Assembly (NCBI GenBank): GCA_900468625.1
Contig: UBUL01000026.1
Span: 1-64,000, forward strand
Reading direction: 5' to 3'
Length of the DNA stretch: 64,000 nucleotides
Source: Hyphomicrobiales bacterium
Lineage (GTDB): Bacteria > Pseudomonadota > Alphaproteobacteria > Rhizobiales > Rhizobiaceae
The translations under genes were made by a program, and so were the position numbers. The notes beneath the pieces are model-generated. The model saw nothing but the letters and a program-made list of their open reading frames with translations. It did no database searches and had not been told where the DNA came from. Positions 16,102 through 25,174 of the stretch are shown one piece after another (the stretch's first letter is position 1; each line of letters begins with the position of its first letter).

Positions 16102-16162
16102 TTGCATTTAACCTTCATCCCCGTAAACCGGCCGCCGGCCGGCCAATAAGGGACGGAGAAAC

Positions 16163-16528
16163 ATGTTCAATTTCGACGAGATGAACAAGAAGGGTAAGGA
16201 AGCCATGGACACGGCGCTGAAGAGCTATTCCGATGTCGGCAAGGGTTTCCAGGCAATTGCTGCGGAAGCTGCCGAGTACTCTAAGAAGTCTTTCCAGGAT
16301 GGCGTTGCACACTTCGAAACGCTTGCCGGCGTCAAGAGCTTCGAAGCTGCCTTCGAACTTCAGAGCAGCTATGTGAAGTCTTCCTACGAAAACTTCATCG
16401 CCGAAGCCACCAAGCTCGGCGAAATGTATGCCGATCTCGCCAAGGTTGCCTATAAGCCTTACGAAGCGCCTGTCGCGGCCGCAACGAAGACTGCCAGCAA
16501 GACAGCAGCAACGGCAACCGCCGCTTAA
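16163..16528 (+). CDS. Phasin family protein
   Basis: The 121-residue protein begins MFNFDEMNKKGKEAMDTALK and is almost wholly helical and amphipathic, with the phasin core (ELQSSYVKSSYENFIAEATK) and an Ala/Thr/Lys-rich tail. Phasins coat polyhydroxybutyrate granules and control their size. GGAG precedes the ATG. It is monocistronic: a possible operator lies upstream and a strong terminator immediately downstream. Phasin_2 proteins sometimes have other roles, so granule binding is probable rather than shown. Confidence 0.9.
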   Translation: MFNFDEMNKKGKEAMDTALKSYSDVGKGFQAIAAEAAEYSKKSFQDGVAHFETLAGVKSFEAAFELQSSYVKSSYENFIAEATKLGEMYADLAKVAYKPYEAPVAAATKTASKTAATATAA

Positions 16529-16556
16529 AACATTCGCCGAAACGCAATATTTTCCG

Positions 16557-16590
16557 AAAGACCGGCTGCGCGATGCGTGGCCGGTCTTTT
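16557..16590 (+). terminator. Rho-independent terminator of the phasin gene
   Basis: AAAGACCGGC (16557-16566) pairs with GCCGGTCTTT (16580-16589), giving a 10-bp stem followed by T residues, 28 bp after the phasin stop. Confidence 0.88.
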
Positions 16591-16815
16591 GCAGTTTGGC
16601 GGGGTGAACCGGACCGGAGGATATGCCCCGACTTTTTTGGTCGCAGCCCGCTTTGTCAGCGAATTGTGATTGCAGTGTCCCGCAAGGGGCTTAAAATCAC
16701 GCCGATATGAACTAAGTTAGAGGTTCGGATATCCGGCCCGACCAAGTGAAGAACCCAACCCAGTACCAAGTCGGAATGCGATAGCTTCTGCCGGATGATT
16801 TGAGGAATGAATGAA

Positions 16816-17169
16816 ATGATCGCTGAGCCGATCCGGATGCAAAATAACAGCGAAAGGAACGGGGACAACGGGAATCGCGGGACCTCGGTGATAACGCGCA
16901 CTAAGCCCAAAACCAAAAAGCCCAACCTGTACCGCGTGTTGCTTCTGAATGACGACTATACGCCCATGGACTTCGTGATCCATATCCTGGAGCGTTTCTT
17001 TCAAAAGGATCTCGAAAGTGCCACCCGCATCATGCTTCATGTCCACAACCACGGCGTGGGCGAGTGCGGGATATATACATATGAAGTAGCAGAGACGAAG
17101 GTCAGCCAGGTGATGGATTTCGCCCGGCAGCACCAGCATCCGCTGCAATGTGTTATGGAAAAGAAGTGA
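16816..17169 (+). CDS. clpS: ATP-dependent Clp protease adaptor ClpS
   Basis: ClpS delivers N-degron substrates to ClpAP and changes ClpA specificity. The 117-residue protein has a variable N-terminal tail, then the conserved LYRVLLLNDDYTPMDFV (NDDYTPM motif), a helix with MLHVHNHGVGECGIY and the C-terminal KVSQVMDFARQHQHPL. ATG 16816 has GAGGA at good spacing; ATG 16807 overlaps that site. The stop is 10 bases before the clpA start, so adaptor and unfoldase are made from one transcript. Confidence 0.95.
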   Translation: MIAEPIRMQNNSERNGDNGNRGTSVITRTKPKTKKPNLYRVLLLNDDYTPMDFVIHILERFFQKDLESATRIMLHVHNHGVGECGIYTYEVAETKVSQVMDFARQHQHPLQCVMEKK

Positions 17170-17179
17170 GGATCTGAAC

Positions 17180-19714
17180 GTGCCAACATTTTCGCCTAGT
17201 CTTGAGAAGGCGCTGCATCAGGCACTGACCTACGCGAACGAGCGGCATCACGAATATGCCACGCTGGAACATCTGCTTTTGGCGCTGGTAGACGACGCCG
17301 ATGCCGCAGCTGTCATGGGCGCGTGCAATGTTGATCTCGACGCGCTCCGTAAGACTCTGACTGAATACGTCGATAGTGAACTTTCCAATCTCGTCACCGG
17401 CTATGACGAGGACTCCAAGCCGACCTCCGGCTTCCAGCGCGTCATCCAGCGTGCCGTGATCCATGTGCAATCTTCCGGCCGCGAGGAAGTGACGGGCGCC
17501 AATGTTCTCGTTGCGATATTCGCCGAACGGGAAAGCCATGCCGCCTTCTTCCTGCAGGAGCAGGAAATGACCCGTTACGATGCGGTCAACTATATCTCGC
17601 ATGGCATCGGCAAGCGCCCGGGTTCCTCCCAGACCCGCACGCCGCGCGGCGCCGAAGATACCGAATCAGAGAGCAAGCCGACCGCCCGCGGCGAGCAGGA
17701 AGAGGGTAACAGCAAGAAGCAGCAGGACGCGCTGAAGGCCTATTGCGTCAATCTCAACGAGAAGGCCAAGAGCGGCAAGATCGATCCGCTGATCGGCCGC
17801 AACTCCGAGGTGAACCGCACCATTCAGGTGCTGTGCCGCCGTTCGAAGAACAACCCTCTCTATGTCGGCGACCCCGGTGTTGGCAAGACGGCGATTGCCG
17901 AAGGCCTTGCCAAGCGCATCGTCGAGGGCAAGGTTCCGGAAGCTCTGGCCGACGCCACGATCTTTTCGCTCGATATGGGTACGCTGCTTGCCGGAACCCG
18001 CTATCGCGGCGATTTCGAGGAGCGCCTGAAGCAGGTCGTCAAGGAGCTCGAGGAGTATCCGGGCGCCGTGCTCTTCATTGACGAGATCCACACCGTCATC
18101 GGTGCGGGTGCTACGTCAGGCGGCGCGATGGATGCGTCGAACCTGCTGAAGCCGGCTCTTTCCTCGGGTGCGATCCGTTGCATCGGGTCTACCACTTATA
18201 AGGAATACCGTCAGTTCTTCGAGAAGGACCGGGCGCTCGTCCGTCGCTTCCAGAAGATCGACGTCAACGAGCCGAGCATCGAGGATGCCATCGAAATCAT
18301 GAAGGGTCTGAAGCCCTATTTCGAAGAGTATCATCACCTGCGCTACTCGAACGACGCCATCAAGACCGCCGTCGAGCTGTCGGCCCGCTATATTTCCGAC
18401 CGCAAGCTGCCGGACAAGGCGATCGACGTTATCGACGAGACGGGTGCGGCTCAGATGCTGCTGCCGCCGTCCAAGCGCCGCAAGCTGATCACTGAAAAGG
18501 AGATCGAGGCGACGATTGCGACCATGGCCCGCATTCCGCCGAAGACGGTTTCCAAGGACGACGAGATGGTTCTCGCCAACCTTGAGCAGGAACTGCGCTC
18601 GGTCGTTTACGGCCAGGATACGGCGATCGAAGCGCTTTCGACCTCGATCAAGCTCGCCCGCGCCGGCCTGCGCGAGCCGAACAAGCCGATCGGCTGCTAT
18701 GTCTTCTCCGGCCCCACCGGCGTCGGCAAGACGGAAGTCGCCAAGCAGCTTGCCTCGTCGCTCGGCGTCGAACTGCTGCGCTTCGACATGTCGGAATACA
18801 TGGAGCGTCATACGGTTTCCCGCTTGCTCGGAGCCCCTCCCGGCTATGTCGGCTTCGACCAGGGCGGCCTCCTGACCGACGGCGTCGACCAGCATCCGCA
18901 TAGCGTGGTGCTGCTTGACGAAATCGAGAAGGCGCATCCGGATATCTTCAATATCCTGCTGCAGGTCATGGACCATGGCGCGCTGACCGACCACAACGGC
19001 AAGAAGATTGACTTCCGCAACGTCATCCTGATCATGACGACCAATGCGGGCGCTTCGGAAATGGCCAAGGCCGCCATCGGTTTCGGCTCGTCCAAGCGCA
19101 CGGGCGAGGATGAAGAGGCGCTCAACCGCCTGTTCACGCCGGAATTCCGCAACCGTCTGGATGCGGTCATTCCTTTCGCAGCCCTGCCGACGACTGTTAT
19201 CCACAAGGTCGTGCAGAAGTTCATCATGCAGCTGGAAGCGCAGCTTTCCGAGCGGAACGTGACCTTCGATCTGCACGAAGACGCCATCGCCTGGCTGTCC
19301 GAGAAGGGCTACGACGACAAGATGGGCGCCCGTCCGCTGGCGCGCGTCATCCAGGAAAACATCAAGAAACCGCTGGCGAACGAAATCCTCTTCGGCAAGC
19401 TGAAGAAGGGTGGCGTGGTCACCGTCACGGTCGGCAAGAAAGAAGACGGCTCGACCGGCCTTCTGCTCGATGCGATCGCCGATACCGCTCCCATCCGGCC
19501 GAAGCCGGAAGCCGAAGTGGGCGATGCGCCGGCCGAGGTGGAAGAGGAAGACGGCGACACCACCGTCAAGGCCAGACGCCGCGTCGGCAAGGCTGCAACG
19601 GCAGCGGATGCTCGCCGTTCGGCCAAAGTTGCCGCGACCGGCGATAGCGACGAACCCGAACGCAAGTCGCCGCGCAAGGGCAGCGGCGCGGTCCCGAAGG
19701 TTCCGCGCAAGTAA
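17180..19714 (+). CDS. clpA: ATP-dependent Clp protease ATP-binding subunit ClpA
   Basis: ClpA is the hexameric AAA+ unfoldase that feeds proteins to ClpP. The 844-residue protein has the N-terminal Clp_N repeats (FSPSLEKALHQALTYANERH), a first ATPase module with GDPGVGKTA near residue 230, and a second with GPTGVGKTE near 511. The start is GTG 17180 with GAGG upstream. It is longer than E. coli ClpA (758) because of a charged C-terminal tail of about 90 residues, rich in Glu, Asp, Lys, Arg and Ala, which follows the normal end of the second module. Confidence 0.96.
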   Translation: MPTFSPSLEKALHQALTYANERHHEYATLEHLLLALVDDADAAAVMGACNVDLDALRKTLTEYVDSELSNLVTGYDEDSKPTSGFQRVIQRAVIHVQSSGREEVTGANVLVAIFAERESHAAFFLQEQEMTRYDAVNYISHGIGKRPGSSQTRTPRGAEDTESESKPTARGEQEEGNSKKQQDALKAYCVNLNEKAKSGKIDPLIGRNSEVNRTIQVLCRRSKNNPLYVGDPGVGKTAIAEGLAKRIVEGKVPEALADATIFSLDMGTLLAGTRYRGDFEERLKQVVKELEEYPGAVLFIDEIHTVIGAGATSGGAMDASNLLKPALSSGAIRCIGSTTYKEYRQFFEKDRALVRRFQKIDVNEPSIEDAIEIMKGLKPYFEEYHHLRYSNDAIKTAVELSARYISDRKLPDKAIDVIDETGAAQMLLPPSKRRKLITEKEIEATIATMARIPPKTVSKDDEMVLANLEQELRSVVYGQDTAIEALSTSIKLARAGLREPNKPIGCYVFSGPTGVGKTEVAKQLASSLGVELLRFDMSEYMERHTVSRLLGAPPGYVGFDQGGLLTDGVDQHPHSVVLLDEIEKAHPDIFNILLQVMDHGALTDHNGKKIDFRNVILIMTTNAGASEMAKAAIGFGSSKRTGEDEEALNRLFTPEFRNRLDAVIPFAALPTTVIHKVVQKFIMQLEAQLSERNVTFDLHEDAIAWLSEKGYDDKMGARPLARVIQENIKKPLANEILFGKLKKGGVVTVTVGKKEDGSTGLLLDAIADTAPIRPKPEAEVGDAPAEVEEEDGDTTVKARRRVGKAATAADARRSAKVAATGDSDEPERKSPRKGSGAVPKVPRK

Positions 19715-19740
19715 TCGCCGACTGGCTGCGTGAGAAAAAT

Positions 19741-19776
19741 AAAACGGCTGCGTTAGAAATAACGCAGCTGTTTTAT
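19741..19776 (+). terminator. Rho-independent terminator after clpA
   Basis: AAAACGGCTGCGTTA (19741-19755) pairs with TAACGCAGCTGTTTT (19760-19774), allowing one G-T pair, as a long stem with a short loop. It is AT-flanked on both sides and could act in both directions. Confidence 0.88.
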
Positions 19777-19812
19777 ATGGTTATGAAGAAAACATCAGAA
19801 ATGACTTTAAAG

Positions 19813-19930
19813 TAATTCCAGGAAAAGTGCCCAGCGGTTTCCCGTGCGGAGTTGCGTGAAAACCGTCCGGAGTTGCGTGAAAACAAAGAGATAGAGCGGT
19901 TCAGAGATTCCGTGAAAAACTGAACCGCTC
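19813..19930. repeat. Dispersed intergenic repeat, copy 1, with internal 21-bp tandem duplication
   Basis: The sequence starting TTCCAGGAAAAGTGC recurs at 30641. Inside this copy a 21-bp unit is tandemly repeated at 19843-19863 and 19864-19884, differing at one base. The right end is a perfect 11-bp inverted repeat GAGCGGTTCAG (19894-19904) / CTGAACCGCTC (19920-19930). Such short mosaic repeats are frequent between rhizobial genes; this one could form a stable RNA hairpin. Confidence 0.75.
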
Positions 19931-19945
19931 CAGGGATTCAGCGTA

Positions 19946-20374
19946 TCAGGCCAGCGCTTCGATGATCTTCCTGGCGTTTTCCGCCAGTACCGCGCCATCC
20001 TCCATCTTGCCCGAATGCGGCTTCAGCGCGACACCCTCCAGGCGTGGAATGACGTGGAAATGGAGATGAAACACGGTCTGGCCGGCAGCCGGTTCGTTGA
20101 ACTGGGCGATATAGACGCCGTCAGCTTCAAAGGCTTCCTGAACCGCAATCGCGATCTTCTGTACCACAGTGATCGAGTGCTGCAATGCAGCCGAATCGGC
20201 GTCGAAGATGTTGCGGGAAGGGGATTTCGGCAGCACCAGCGTATGGCCTGGCGATTGTGGCATCACATCCATGAAGGCGACGGTATGCTCGTCCTCGTAG
20301 ACGCGGTAGGAGGGAATCTCGCCTTTGAGGATCTTCGCGAAGATGTTGTTGCTGTCATAGGCCATGCTGCTCAT
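19946..20374 (-). CDS. HIT family nucleotide-binding hydrolase
   Basis: The 142-residue protein has the histidine triad HLHFHVIP near residue 105, with the upstream GEIPSYRVYEDEHTVAFMD and the QFNEPAAGQTVFH segments typical of the HINT branch. These cytosolic enzymes hydrolyse adenosine phosphoramidates or similar nucleotide conjugates. GGAGA precedes the ATG at 20374. It lies 41 bp after the FemAB-like gene in the same direction and may be the last gene of that unit. Confidence 0.93.
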   Translation of the reverse strand: MSSMAYDSNNIFAKILKGEIPSYRVYEDEHTVAFMDVMPQSPGHTLVLPKSPSRNIFDADSAALQHSITVVQKIAIAVQEAFEADGVYIAQFNEPAAGQTVFHLHFHVIPRLEGVALKPHSGKMEDGAVLAENARKIIEALA

Positions 20375-20415
20375 CCAGGGTCTCCTCGTCTTGCGCTTGC
20401 GATGATTTTGAACGG

Positions 20416-21603
20416 CTAGATATCCTGCCGTTCGCCTTTGCGGAAGGGGCTGTGTTCGGTGAGAATCTCGCTCATCTCCTCCACCTGTTTCCGCTCATGC
20501 ATCAGATAGTCCGCAACGGCGTGCCGCAGGCCCTGGTGACCGATATAGTGCACCGAATGCGTGATGACCGGAAGATAGCCCCGCGCCAGCTTGTGCTCAC
20601 CCTGTGCGCCAGCTTCCACCCGCTTCAAACCCTTGCTCAGCGCGAAATCGATCGCCTGATGATAGCAAACCTCGAAATGCAGGAAGGGATGATCCTCGAT
20701 GCAGCCCCAATGCCGGCCGTAAAGCGTCTCGCTGCCGATGAAATTGATGGCGCCGGCGATATAACGCCCCTCGCGCTTGGCCATGACGAGCAAAATATCC
20801 TCCGGCATGCGCTCGCCGATCAGCGAATAGAATTTTCGGGTGAGGTAGGGACGGCCCCATTTGCGGCTGCCGGTATCCATATAGAAGGCGAAGAACTGGT
20901 CCCAGATGTTTTCGGTGAGATCGCTGCCGGTCAGCCAGTCGATGGTGATTCCATGCTCGACTGCCGCGCGCCGTTCCTTTTTCAGCGCCTTGCGCTTGCG
21001 CGATGCAAGCGTTTCGAGGAAGGCATCATGATCGGCATAACCCTCGTTGATGAAGTGAAATTGCTGGTCCGTGCGGTGCAGGTAGCCGTCGCCGTCGAAA
21101 ACCGAGGCCTCATCTTCCGGTAGAAAGGTGATATGCGCCGAGGAAACGCCGAGCTGCCGGGTGACTTCCTTCAGGCTTTCGGCAAGCGCCGGCTGCAGCA
21201 GGCTCCGGTCCTGTCCTTCGGCAACGAGCAGCCGCGGCCCGGTAGCGGGCGTGAAGGGAATGGAGCATTGCAGCTTGGGATAATAACGGCCGCCGGCCCG
21301 CTCGAAGGCATCGGCCCAGCCATGGTCGAAGACATATTCGCCCTGGCTGTGGCTCTTCAGATAGCCGGCAACGGCGCCGATCAGTTCGCCATTGTCGGCT
21401 TCCAGCAGCAGATGATTACCGAGCCAGCCCGTCTTGTCGGTCGCGGAGCCGGACTCCTCGAGCGACGATAGGAAGGCATGCGAGACAAAGGGATTGTAGG
21501 GCAGCAAGCTGCCGGCCCTGGAGGCTCCGGCGAGCTTCGACCAGCTTCCCGGAGCGATATTCTTGAAGGATCGTTCGACTCGAATGGATAATTCGTCTGT
21601 CAT
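20416..21603 (-). CDS. DUF482 family GNAT/FemAB-like protein
   Basis: The 395-residue protein matches the DUF482 family, whose fold resembles two tandem GNAT domains as in FemAB peptidyltransferases. Recognisable parts are NPFVSHAFLSSLEESGS near the N-terminus, SRKRKALKKERRAA mid-protein, FYMDTGSRKWGRPYLTRKF and the late HFEVCYHQAIDFALSKGL and GAQGEHKLARGYLPV stretches. The enzymatic activity is not established. The start is ATG 21603; the upstream TTG at 21606 adds one residue only. It precedes the HIT gene. Confidence 0.87.
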   Translation of the reverse strand: MTDELSIRVERSFKNIAPGSWSKLAGASRAGSLLPYNPFVSHAFLSSLEESGSATDKTGWLGNHLLLEADNGELIGAVAGYLKSHSQGEYVFDHGWADAFERAGGRYYPKLQCSIPFTPATGPRLLVAEGQDRSLLQPALAESLKEVTRQLGVSSAHITFLPEDEASVFDGDGYLHRTDQQFHFINEGYADHDAFLETLASRKRKALKKERRAAVEHGITIDWLTGSDLTENIWDQFFAFYMDTGSRKWGRPYLTRKFYSLIGERMPEDILLVMAKREGRYIAGAINFIGSETLYGRHWGCIEDHPFLHFEVCYHQAIDFALSKGLKRVEAGAQGEHKLARGYLPVITHSVHYIGHQGLRHAVADYLMHERKQVEEMSEILTEHSPFRKGERQDI

Positions 21604-21722
21604 CAAACTCTTGGCGCTGAGAAGGAGGGGCAGGGCTTTGCCGCTGCGCCTCCATCGTGAGGATAAGTGTTAGGCGCAGCAGAATTTAGTGTTGCCAAGC
21701 CTCTCCTTCAATCGATGCCGAT

Positions 21723-22442
21723 CTAGGAGGCCTGGCGCGGGTCAAAACCTTCGAAGGTCATCTGGTCTGCATTGGCAAATGTATGTTTACGGGCCGCTTC
21801 GTCGCGCACGGTCCAGGTAATGACCGGAATACCGCGCTGGCGCTGCGCCGTGATGAAGGGGTTCGGCAGGTGGCCAAAGAAGTATGATATGAAGTCTAGC
21901 CCAAGATGCATGGCTTCGTCATGCTGAAAAAACGTCTCAGGCTTGTTTCCCTCGGCTGTCAGTCCCACCGGGTAGGGCGCATCCAGCGCCTTGAGGTCCT
22001 TGAGCAACCAGTGGTCGAAGCTCATCAGCGCCACATGCCCTTTGTATCCTTCGAGCACTTCGAGCACGGATTCGGCAAAACCCTCGTCGTCGCCTTCGCG
22101 TCCCTTGAGCTCGAGCACGAGCGGCACCTTGCCGCCGCAAAGCTGCAGCAGCTGCTTCAGCGTCGGGATCTTGTCCTTGGTGCCGCCGATCGAAAGCAGC
22201 CCCAGCTCGGCCGAGGTGCGCGCGCGCACTTCGCCGGGCAGATTGCAGACGCGCTGCAGGTCGTCGTCATGGAAGACGACCGGAACGCCGTCCGAGGCGT
22301 AGTGCAGGTCGCATTCGATGGCAAACCCCGCCTCGATGGCGCGGCTGAAGGCCGAGAGCGTGTTCTCCCAGACGTCCCTGTTCATGTCATGATAGCCGCG
22401 ATGGGCGACGGGGCGCTCGGTCAGCCAGGCAAGCTTGCTCAT
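21723..22442 (-). CDS. Glycerophosphodiester phosphodiesterase
   Basis: The 239-residue protein shows the GDPD fold with the catalytic elements AHRGYHD (His-Arg), WENTLSAF, the metal-binding IECDLH (Glu and Asp) and VFHDDDL (general acid His). It should hydrolyse glycerophosphodiesters to glycerol 3-phosphate and an alcohol; there is no signal peptide, so it is probably cytosolic like UgpQ. The ATG at 22442 overlaps the RidA stop as ATGA, which indicates translational coupling. It is separated from the next gene downstream by 119 bp. Confidence 0.93.
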   Translation of the reverse strand: MSKLAWLTERPVAHRGYHDMNRDVWENTLSAFSRAIEAGFAIECDLHYASDGVPVVFHDDDLQRVCNLPGEVRARTSAELGLLSIGGTKDKIPTLKQLLQLCGGKVPLVLELKGREGDDEGFAESVLEVLEGYKGHVALMSFDHWLLKDLKALDAPYPVGLTAEGNKPETFFQHDEAMHLGLDFISYFFGHLPNPFITAQRQRGIPVITWTVRDEAARKHTFANADQMTFEGFDPRQAS

Positions 22443-22909
22443 CAGGCGATTTCCAGAATGGCATCGATTTCGACGGCGGCATTGAGAGGCAGGGCTGCCA
22501 TGCCGACGGCGGCGCGGGCATGCTTGCCGGCCTCGCCCAATACATTCGCGAGAAGATTGGAAGCGCCGTTGATTACAAGATGCTGTTCGACGAAATCGGG
22601 CGTTGAGGCGACGAAGCCGTTCAGCTTGATCAGGCGCTTGATGCGGCCGAGATCGCCGCCAAGGGCAGCCTTTGCCTGGGCGAGAATGTTGATGGCGCAA
22701 AGTTCGGCCGCCCGCTGGCCGCCGGCGACGTCGACATCCTTGCCGAGATGCCCCGTCACGCCGATCTTGCCGTTTTCCATCGGCAGCTGGCCGGACAGAT
22801 AGAGAAGGTTGCCGCTGATGACATAGGGAACATAGTTGGCGGCCGGTGCTGCGGCCTGCGGCAGAACGATGCCGAGTTCCTTCAGGCGGCCCTCGATAGC
22901 GTCGGACAT
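22442..22909 (-). CDS. RidA/YjgF family protein
   Basis: A 155-residue member of the Rid family, which hydrolyses reactive enamine/imine intermediates from PLP enzymes. It shows LLYLSGQLP, VDVAGGQRAAELCAINIL, LNGFVASTPDF and the conserved arginine in KHARAAVGMAALPLNA. It is longer than E. coli RidA (128), fitting a related subgroup, so activity may differ. ATG 22909 has a well-spaced GGGAG; ATG 22915 overlaps it. It heads a minus-strand unit with the GDPD gene. Confidence 0.9.
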   Translation of the reverse strand: MSDAIEGRLKELGIVLPQAAAPAANYVPYVISGNLLYLSGQLPMENGKIGVTGHLGKDVDVAGGQRAAELCAINILAQAKAALGGDLGRIKRLIKLNGFVASTPDFVEQHLVINGASNLLANVLGEAGKHARAAVGMAALPLNAAVEIDAILEIA

Positions 22910-23044
22910 TTTCATCTCCCGTTTTGTTGTAAAAACTTCAAAAATCCGGCATCAAGACTAAATTCCGTCACTTGGGATCGGCAGCCTCGTTTCAGCCGAA
23001 AGCGTTCTTATAGTATCGCGTGCGAGTCCAACAGGAGATAATGA

Positions 23045-23872
23045 ATGTTCCGCTCGAGTCTTGCTGCCACTTTTGTTTCGGGACTGAGCATTCTGTCACT
23101 AGGGACTTCGGCAGCCTATGCGGCTGGTCCGAGCGGGCTGGTCGCGCATCGCGCCGTCTACGATCTCGAGCTGAAGGATGCTTCCGATCGCTCCGGCATT
23201 TCCGGCATGGTCGGCCGTATGGTCTATGAGTTCGAAGGCTCGGATTGCAGCGGCTTCACCACCAATTTCCGTTTCGTGACGAAAATAGATACAGGCGATT
23301 CCACCCGCGTCAGCGACCAACAGACGACGACCTTCGAGGATCTGGGTAAGCGCCTGTTCCGCTTCGAGACCAAGTCCTATACCGACAACCAGCTCGACAA
23401 GGATGTGCGCGGTGCCGCAAGCGACGACCAGAAGGGCATCAAGGTCGACCTGACTCAGCCGCACAGCAAGCAGGTCGAGCTCATCCAGAGCCGCTTCCCG
23501 ACCGAGCACATGCTCGACATCATCCACAACGCCAAGCTCGGCAAGAATTTCTTCGAGGCCCAGGTCTTCGACGGCTCAGACGATGGCGACAAGCCGCTCA
23601 TCGCAACCACCGTCGTCGGCAAGGAGCAGCCGCCGACCACGGACGATCCCGATGCCGACAAGGCCGGCGCCTTTGCCAAGGCGCCATTTTGGCCGGTGAC
23701 GGTCGCCTATTTCAACGAGAAATCCAGCGGCGATGCGACGCCGGTCTATCGCATGTCCTTCAAACTCTACGAGAACGGCATTACCCGCGATCTGACGATG
23801 GACTACGGCGACTTCGTGCTGACCGGTAAACTCACCAAGCTCGAGGTTCTCGATGCGAAAGCGTGCAAATAG
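23045..23872 (+). CDS. eipB: Cell envelope integrity protein EipB
   Basis: The 275-residue precursor has a signal peptide (hydrophobic stretch to about residue 27, AYAAG) and matches EipB (DUF1849), a periplasmic beta-spiral protein needed for envelope integrity in Brucella. Two cysteines, Cys68 (SDCSG) and Cys274 (AKACK at the end), sit where the family forms its disulfide. It is transcribed away from the RidA unit. The role here is inferred from the Brucella homologue. Confidence 0.93.
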   Translation: MFRSSLAATFVSGLSILSLGTSAAYAAGPSGLVAHRAVYDLELKDASDRSGISGMVGRMVYEFEGSDCSGFTTNFRFVTKIDTGDSTRVSDQQTTTFEDLGKRLFRFETKSYTDNQLDKDVRGAASDDQKGIKVDLTQPHSKQVELIQSRFPTEHMLDIIHNAKLGKNFFEAQVFDGSDDGDKPLIATTVVGKEQPPTTDDPDADKAGAFAKAPFWPVTVAYFNEKSSGDATPVYRMSFKLYENGITRDLTMDYGDFVLTGKLTKLEVLDAKACK

Positions 23873-24089
23873 CCCACCGTCAAGCTGAGTTCGAAACATA
23901 AAATCATCGTCATAAAACTGTGATCCAAGTTTCACTATGGTGTGAAACCATTGGTAGGTATGGGCGAGTCTCTTTTGTTGCCCGTGCCGATCTGGAATTG
24001 TAGTGGGGCGCGCTGGGGAGTGATCGTCTTGGGGGCGATTGAAAATTTTTGCGGTCGGCTCCGTGTTTATGCACAGGAAAGCGCGACCT

Positions 24090-25169
24090 ATGAGCAATAT
24101 CGATATCTCCACCGGTTCCAATAATACGTTGCCGGTCGTTACCTCCGATCCGGCGGAAATTGCCCGTATCGGCGATACCATCGACCTCACCGACCGTGCC
24201 GGGATTTCTGTCTATGGCGACCGCGCCCAGCAATCCGTTTCCGATTATTCAGACCGCATTCTGCGCGAGGTGCGCAACCGGGATCTCGGCGAAGTCGGCA
24301 AGCTGCTGACCGATATCATCGTCAAATCGAAGAAGCTCGATCCGGCATCGCTGAAGGACGAAGGCTTCCTGTCGCGAATGTTTTCCTCGTTCCGGGCAAA
24401 GCTGGAACGCTTTAAGGAGCAGTTCGAGGATGTGGCCGGCCAGATCGATCGTATCGGGCTCGAGCTTGATCGGCACAAGGACATTCTGCGCCGGGACATC
24501 GCCCTTCTGGATGACCTGCACGAGGAGACGAAGCAATCCATTGTGCAGCTCGACGCCTATGTGCAGGCAGGCAAGGATTTCGCCGAGCGTTTTTGCGCCA
24601 CGGAACTCCCGCGGCTCAAGAGTGCTGCCGATGCTGCTTCTGCCCATCCCGGCGGCGGCATGCTGGAGGCGCAGGTCTATCAGGACAGCCTTCAGGCCCT
24701 CGATCGTCTGGAAAAGCGGGTTTTCTACCTACAGCAGGCACGCCAGCTCGGCGTCCAGCAATTGCCGCAGATCCGCATCGTCCAGGCCGGCGATGAAACC
24801 CTGATCGAGAACCTGCAGGCGACATCTGCGCTGACCGTGCCTGCATGGAAGCAGAAAATGGTGATCCTGCTCGGCCTGACCCAGCAGAAATCCGCGCTCG
24901 AATTGCAGAAGACCGTCACCGACGCCACCAACGACATGATCCGCCAGGCATCGAAAATGATGAAGGATCAGGCGATTGCCATAGAACAGCAATCGCAGCG
25001 CGGCATCGTCGATATCGACACGCTTGCTGCCGCCAATCGCGACCTCATCAATACAATCAGCGGTGTCCTGAAGGTGCAGGAAGAGGGCCGCGCCAAGCGG
25101 GCCGAGGCCGAACAGCGGATGCAGAAAATGACCGTTGAGCTCAAGAAGGCAATGATCGAGGTGCGTTGA
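24090..25169 (+). CDS. telA: TelA/KlaA family toxic anion resistance protein
   Basis: A 359-residue soluble, almost entirely helical protein of the TelA family. Recognisable segments are the early LREVRNRDLGEVGKLL, the middle LDRHKDILRRDIALLDDL and IQLDAYVQAGKDF-like helices, and the late LGLTQQKSALELQKTVTDA. Plasmid TelA is linked to tellurite resistance, but chromosomal members have no settled function and are often next to xpaC, as here. AGGAAAG precedes ATG 24090. It is the first gene of a tight four-gene unit. Confidence 0.92.
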   Translation: MSNIDISTGSNNTLPVVTSDPAEIARIGDTIDLTDRAGISVYGDRAQQSVSDYSDRILREVRNRDLGEVGKLLTDIIVKSKKLDPASLKDEGFLSRMFSSFRAKLERFKEQFEDVAGQIDRIGLELDRHKDILRRDIALLDDLHEETKQSIVQLDAYVQAGKDFAERFCATELPRLKSAADAASAHPGGGMLEAQVYQDSLQALDRLEKRVFYLQQARQLGVQQLPQIRIVQAGDETLIENLQATSALTVPAWKQKMVILLGLTQQKSALELQKTVTDATNDMIRQASKMMKDQAIAIEQQSQRGIVDIDTLAAANRDLINTISGVLKVQEEGRAKRAEAEQRMQKMTVELKKAMIEVR

Positions 25170-25174
25170 AGACC

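Larger units (their letters stand above)
15814..16162. other. 349-bp intergenic region between the DUF3126 gene and phasin
   Basis: The region contains the DUF3126 terminator (15847-15876), an AT-rich stretch around 15960-16070, and an inverted repeat CGCACAA/TTGTGCG at 16074-16101 shortly before the phasin gene. No open frame of credible coding character is present. Confidence 0.8.
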
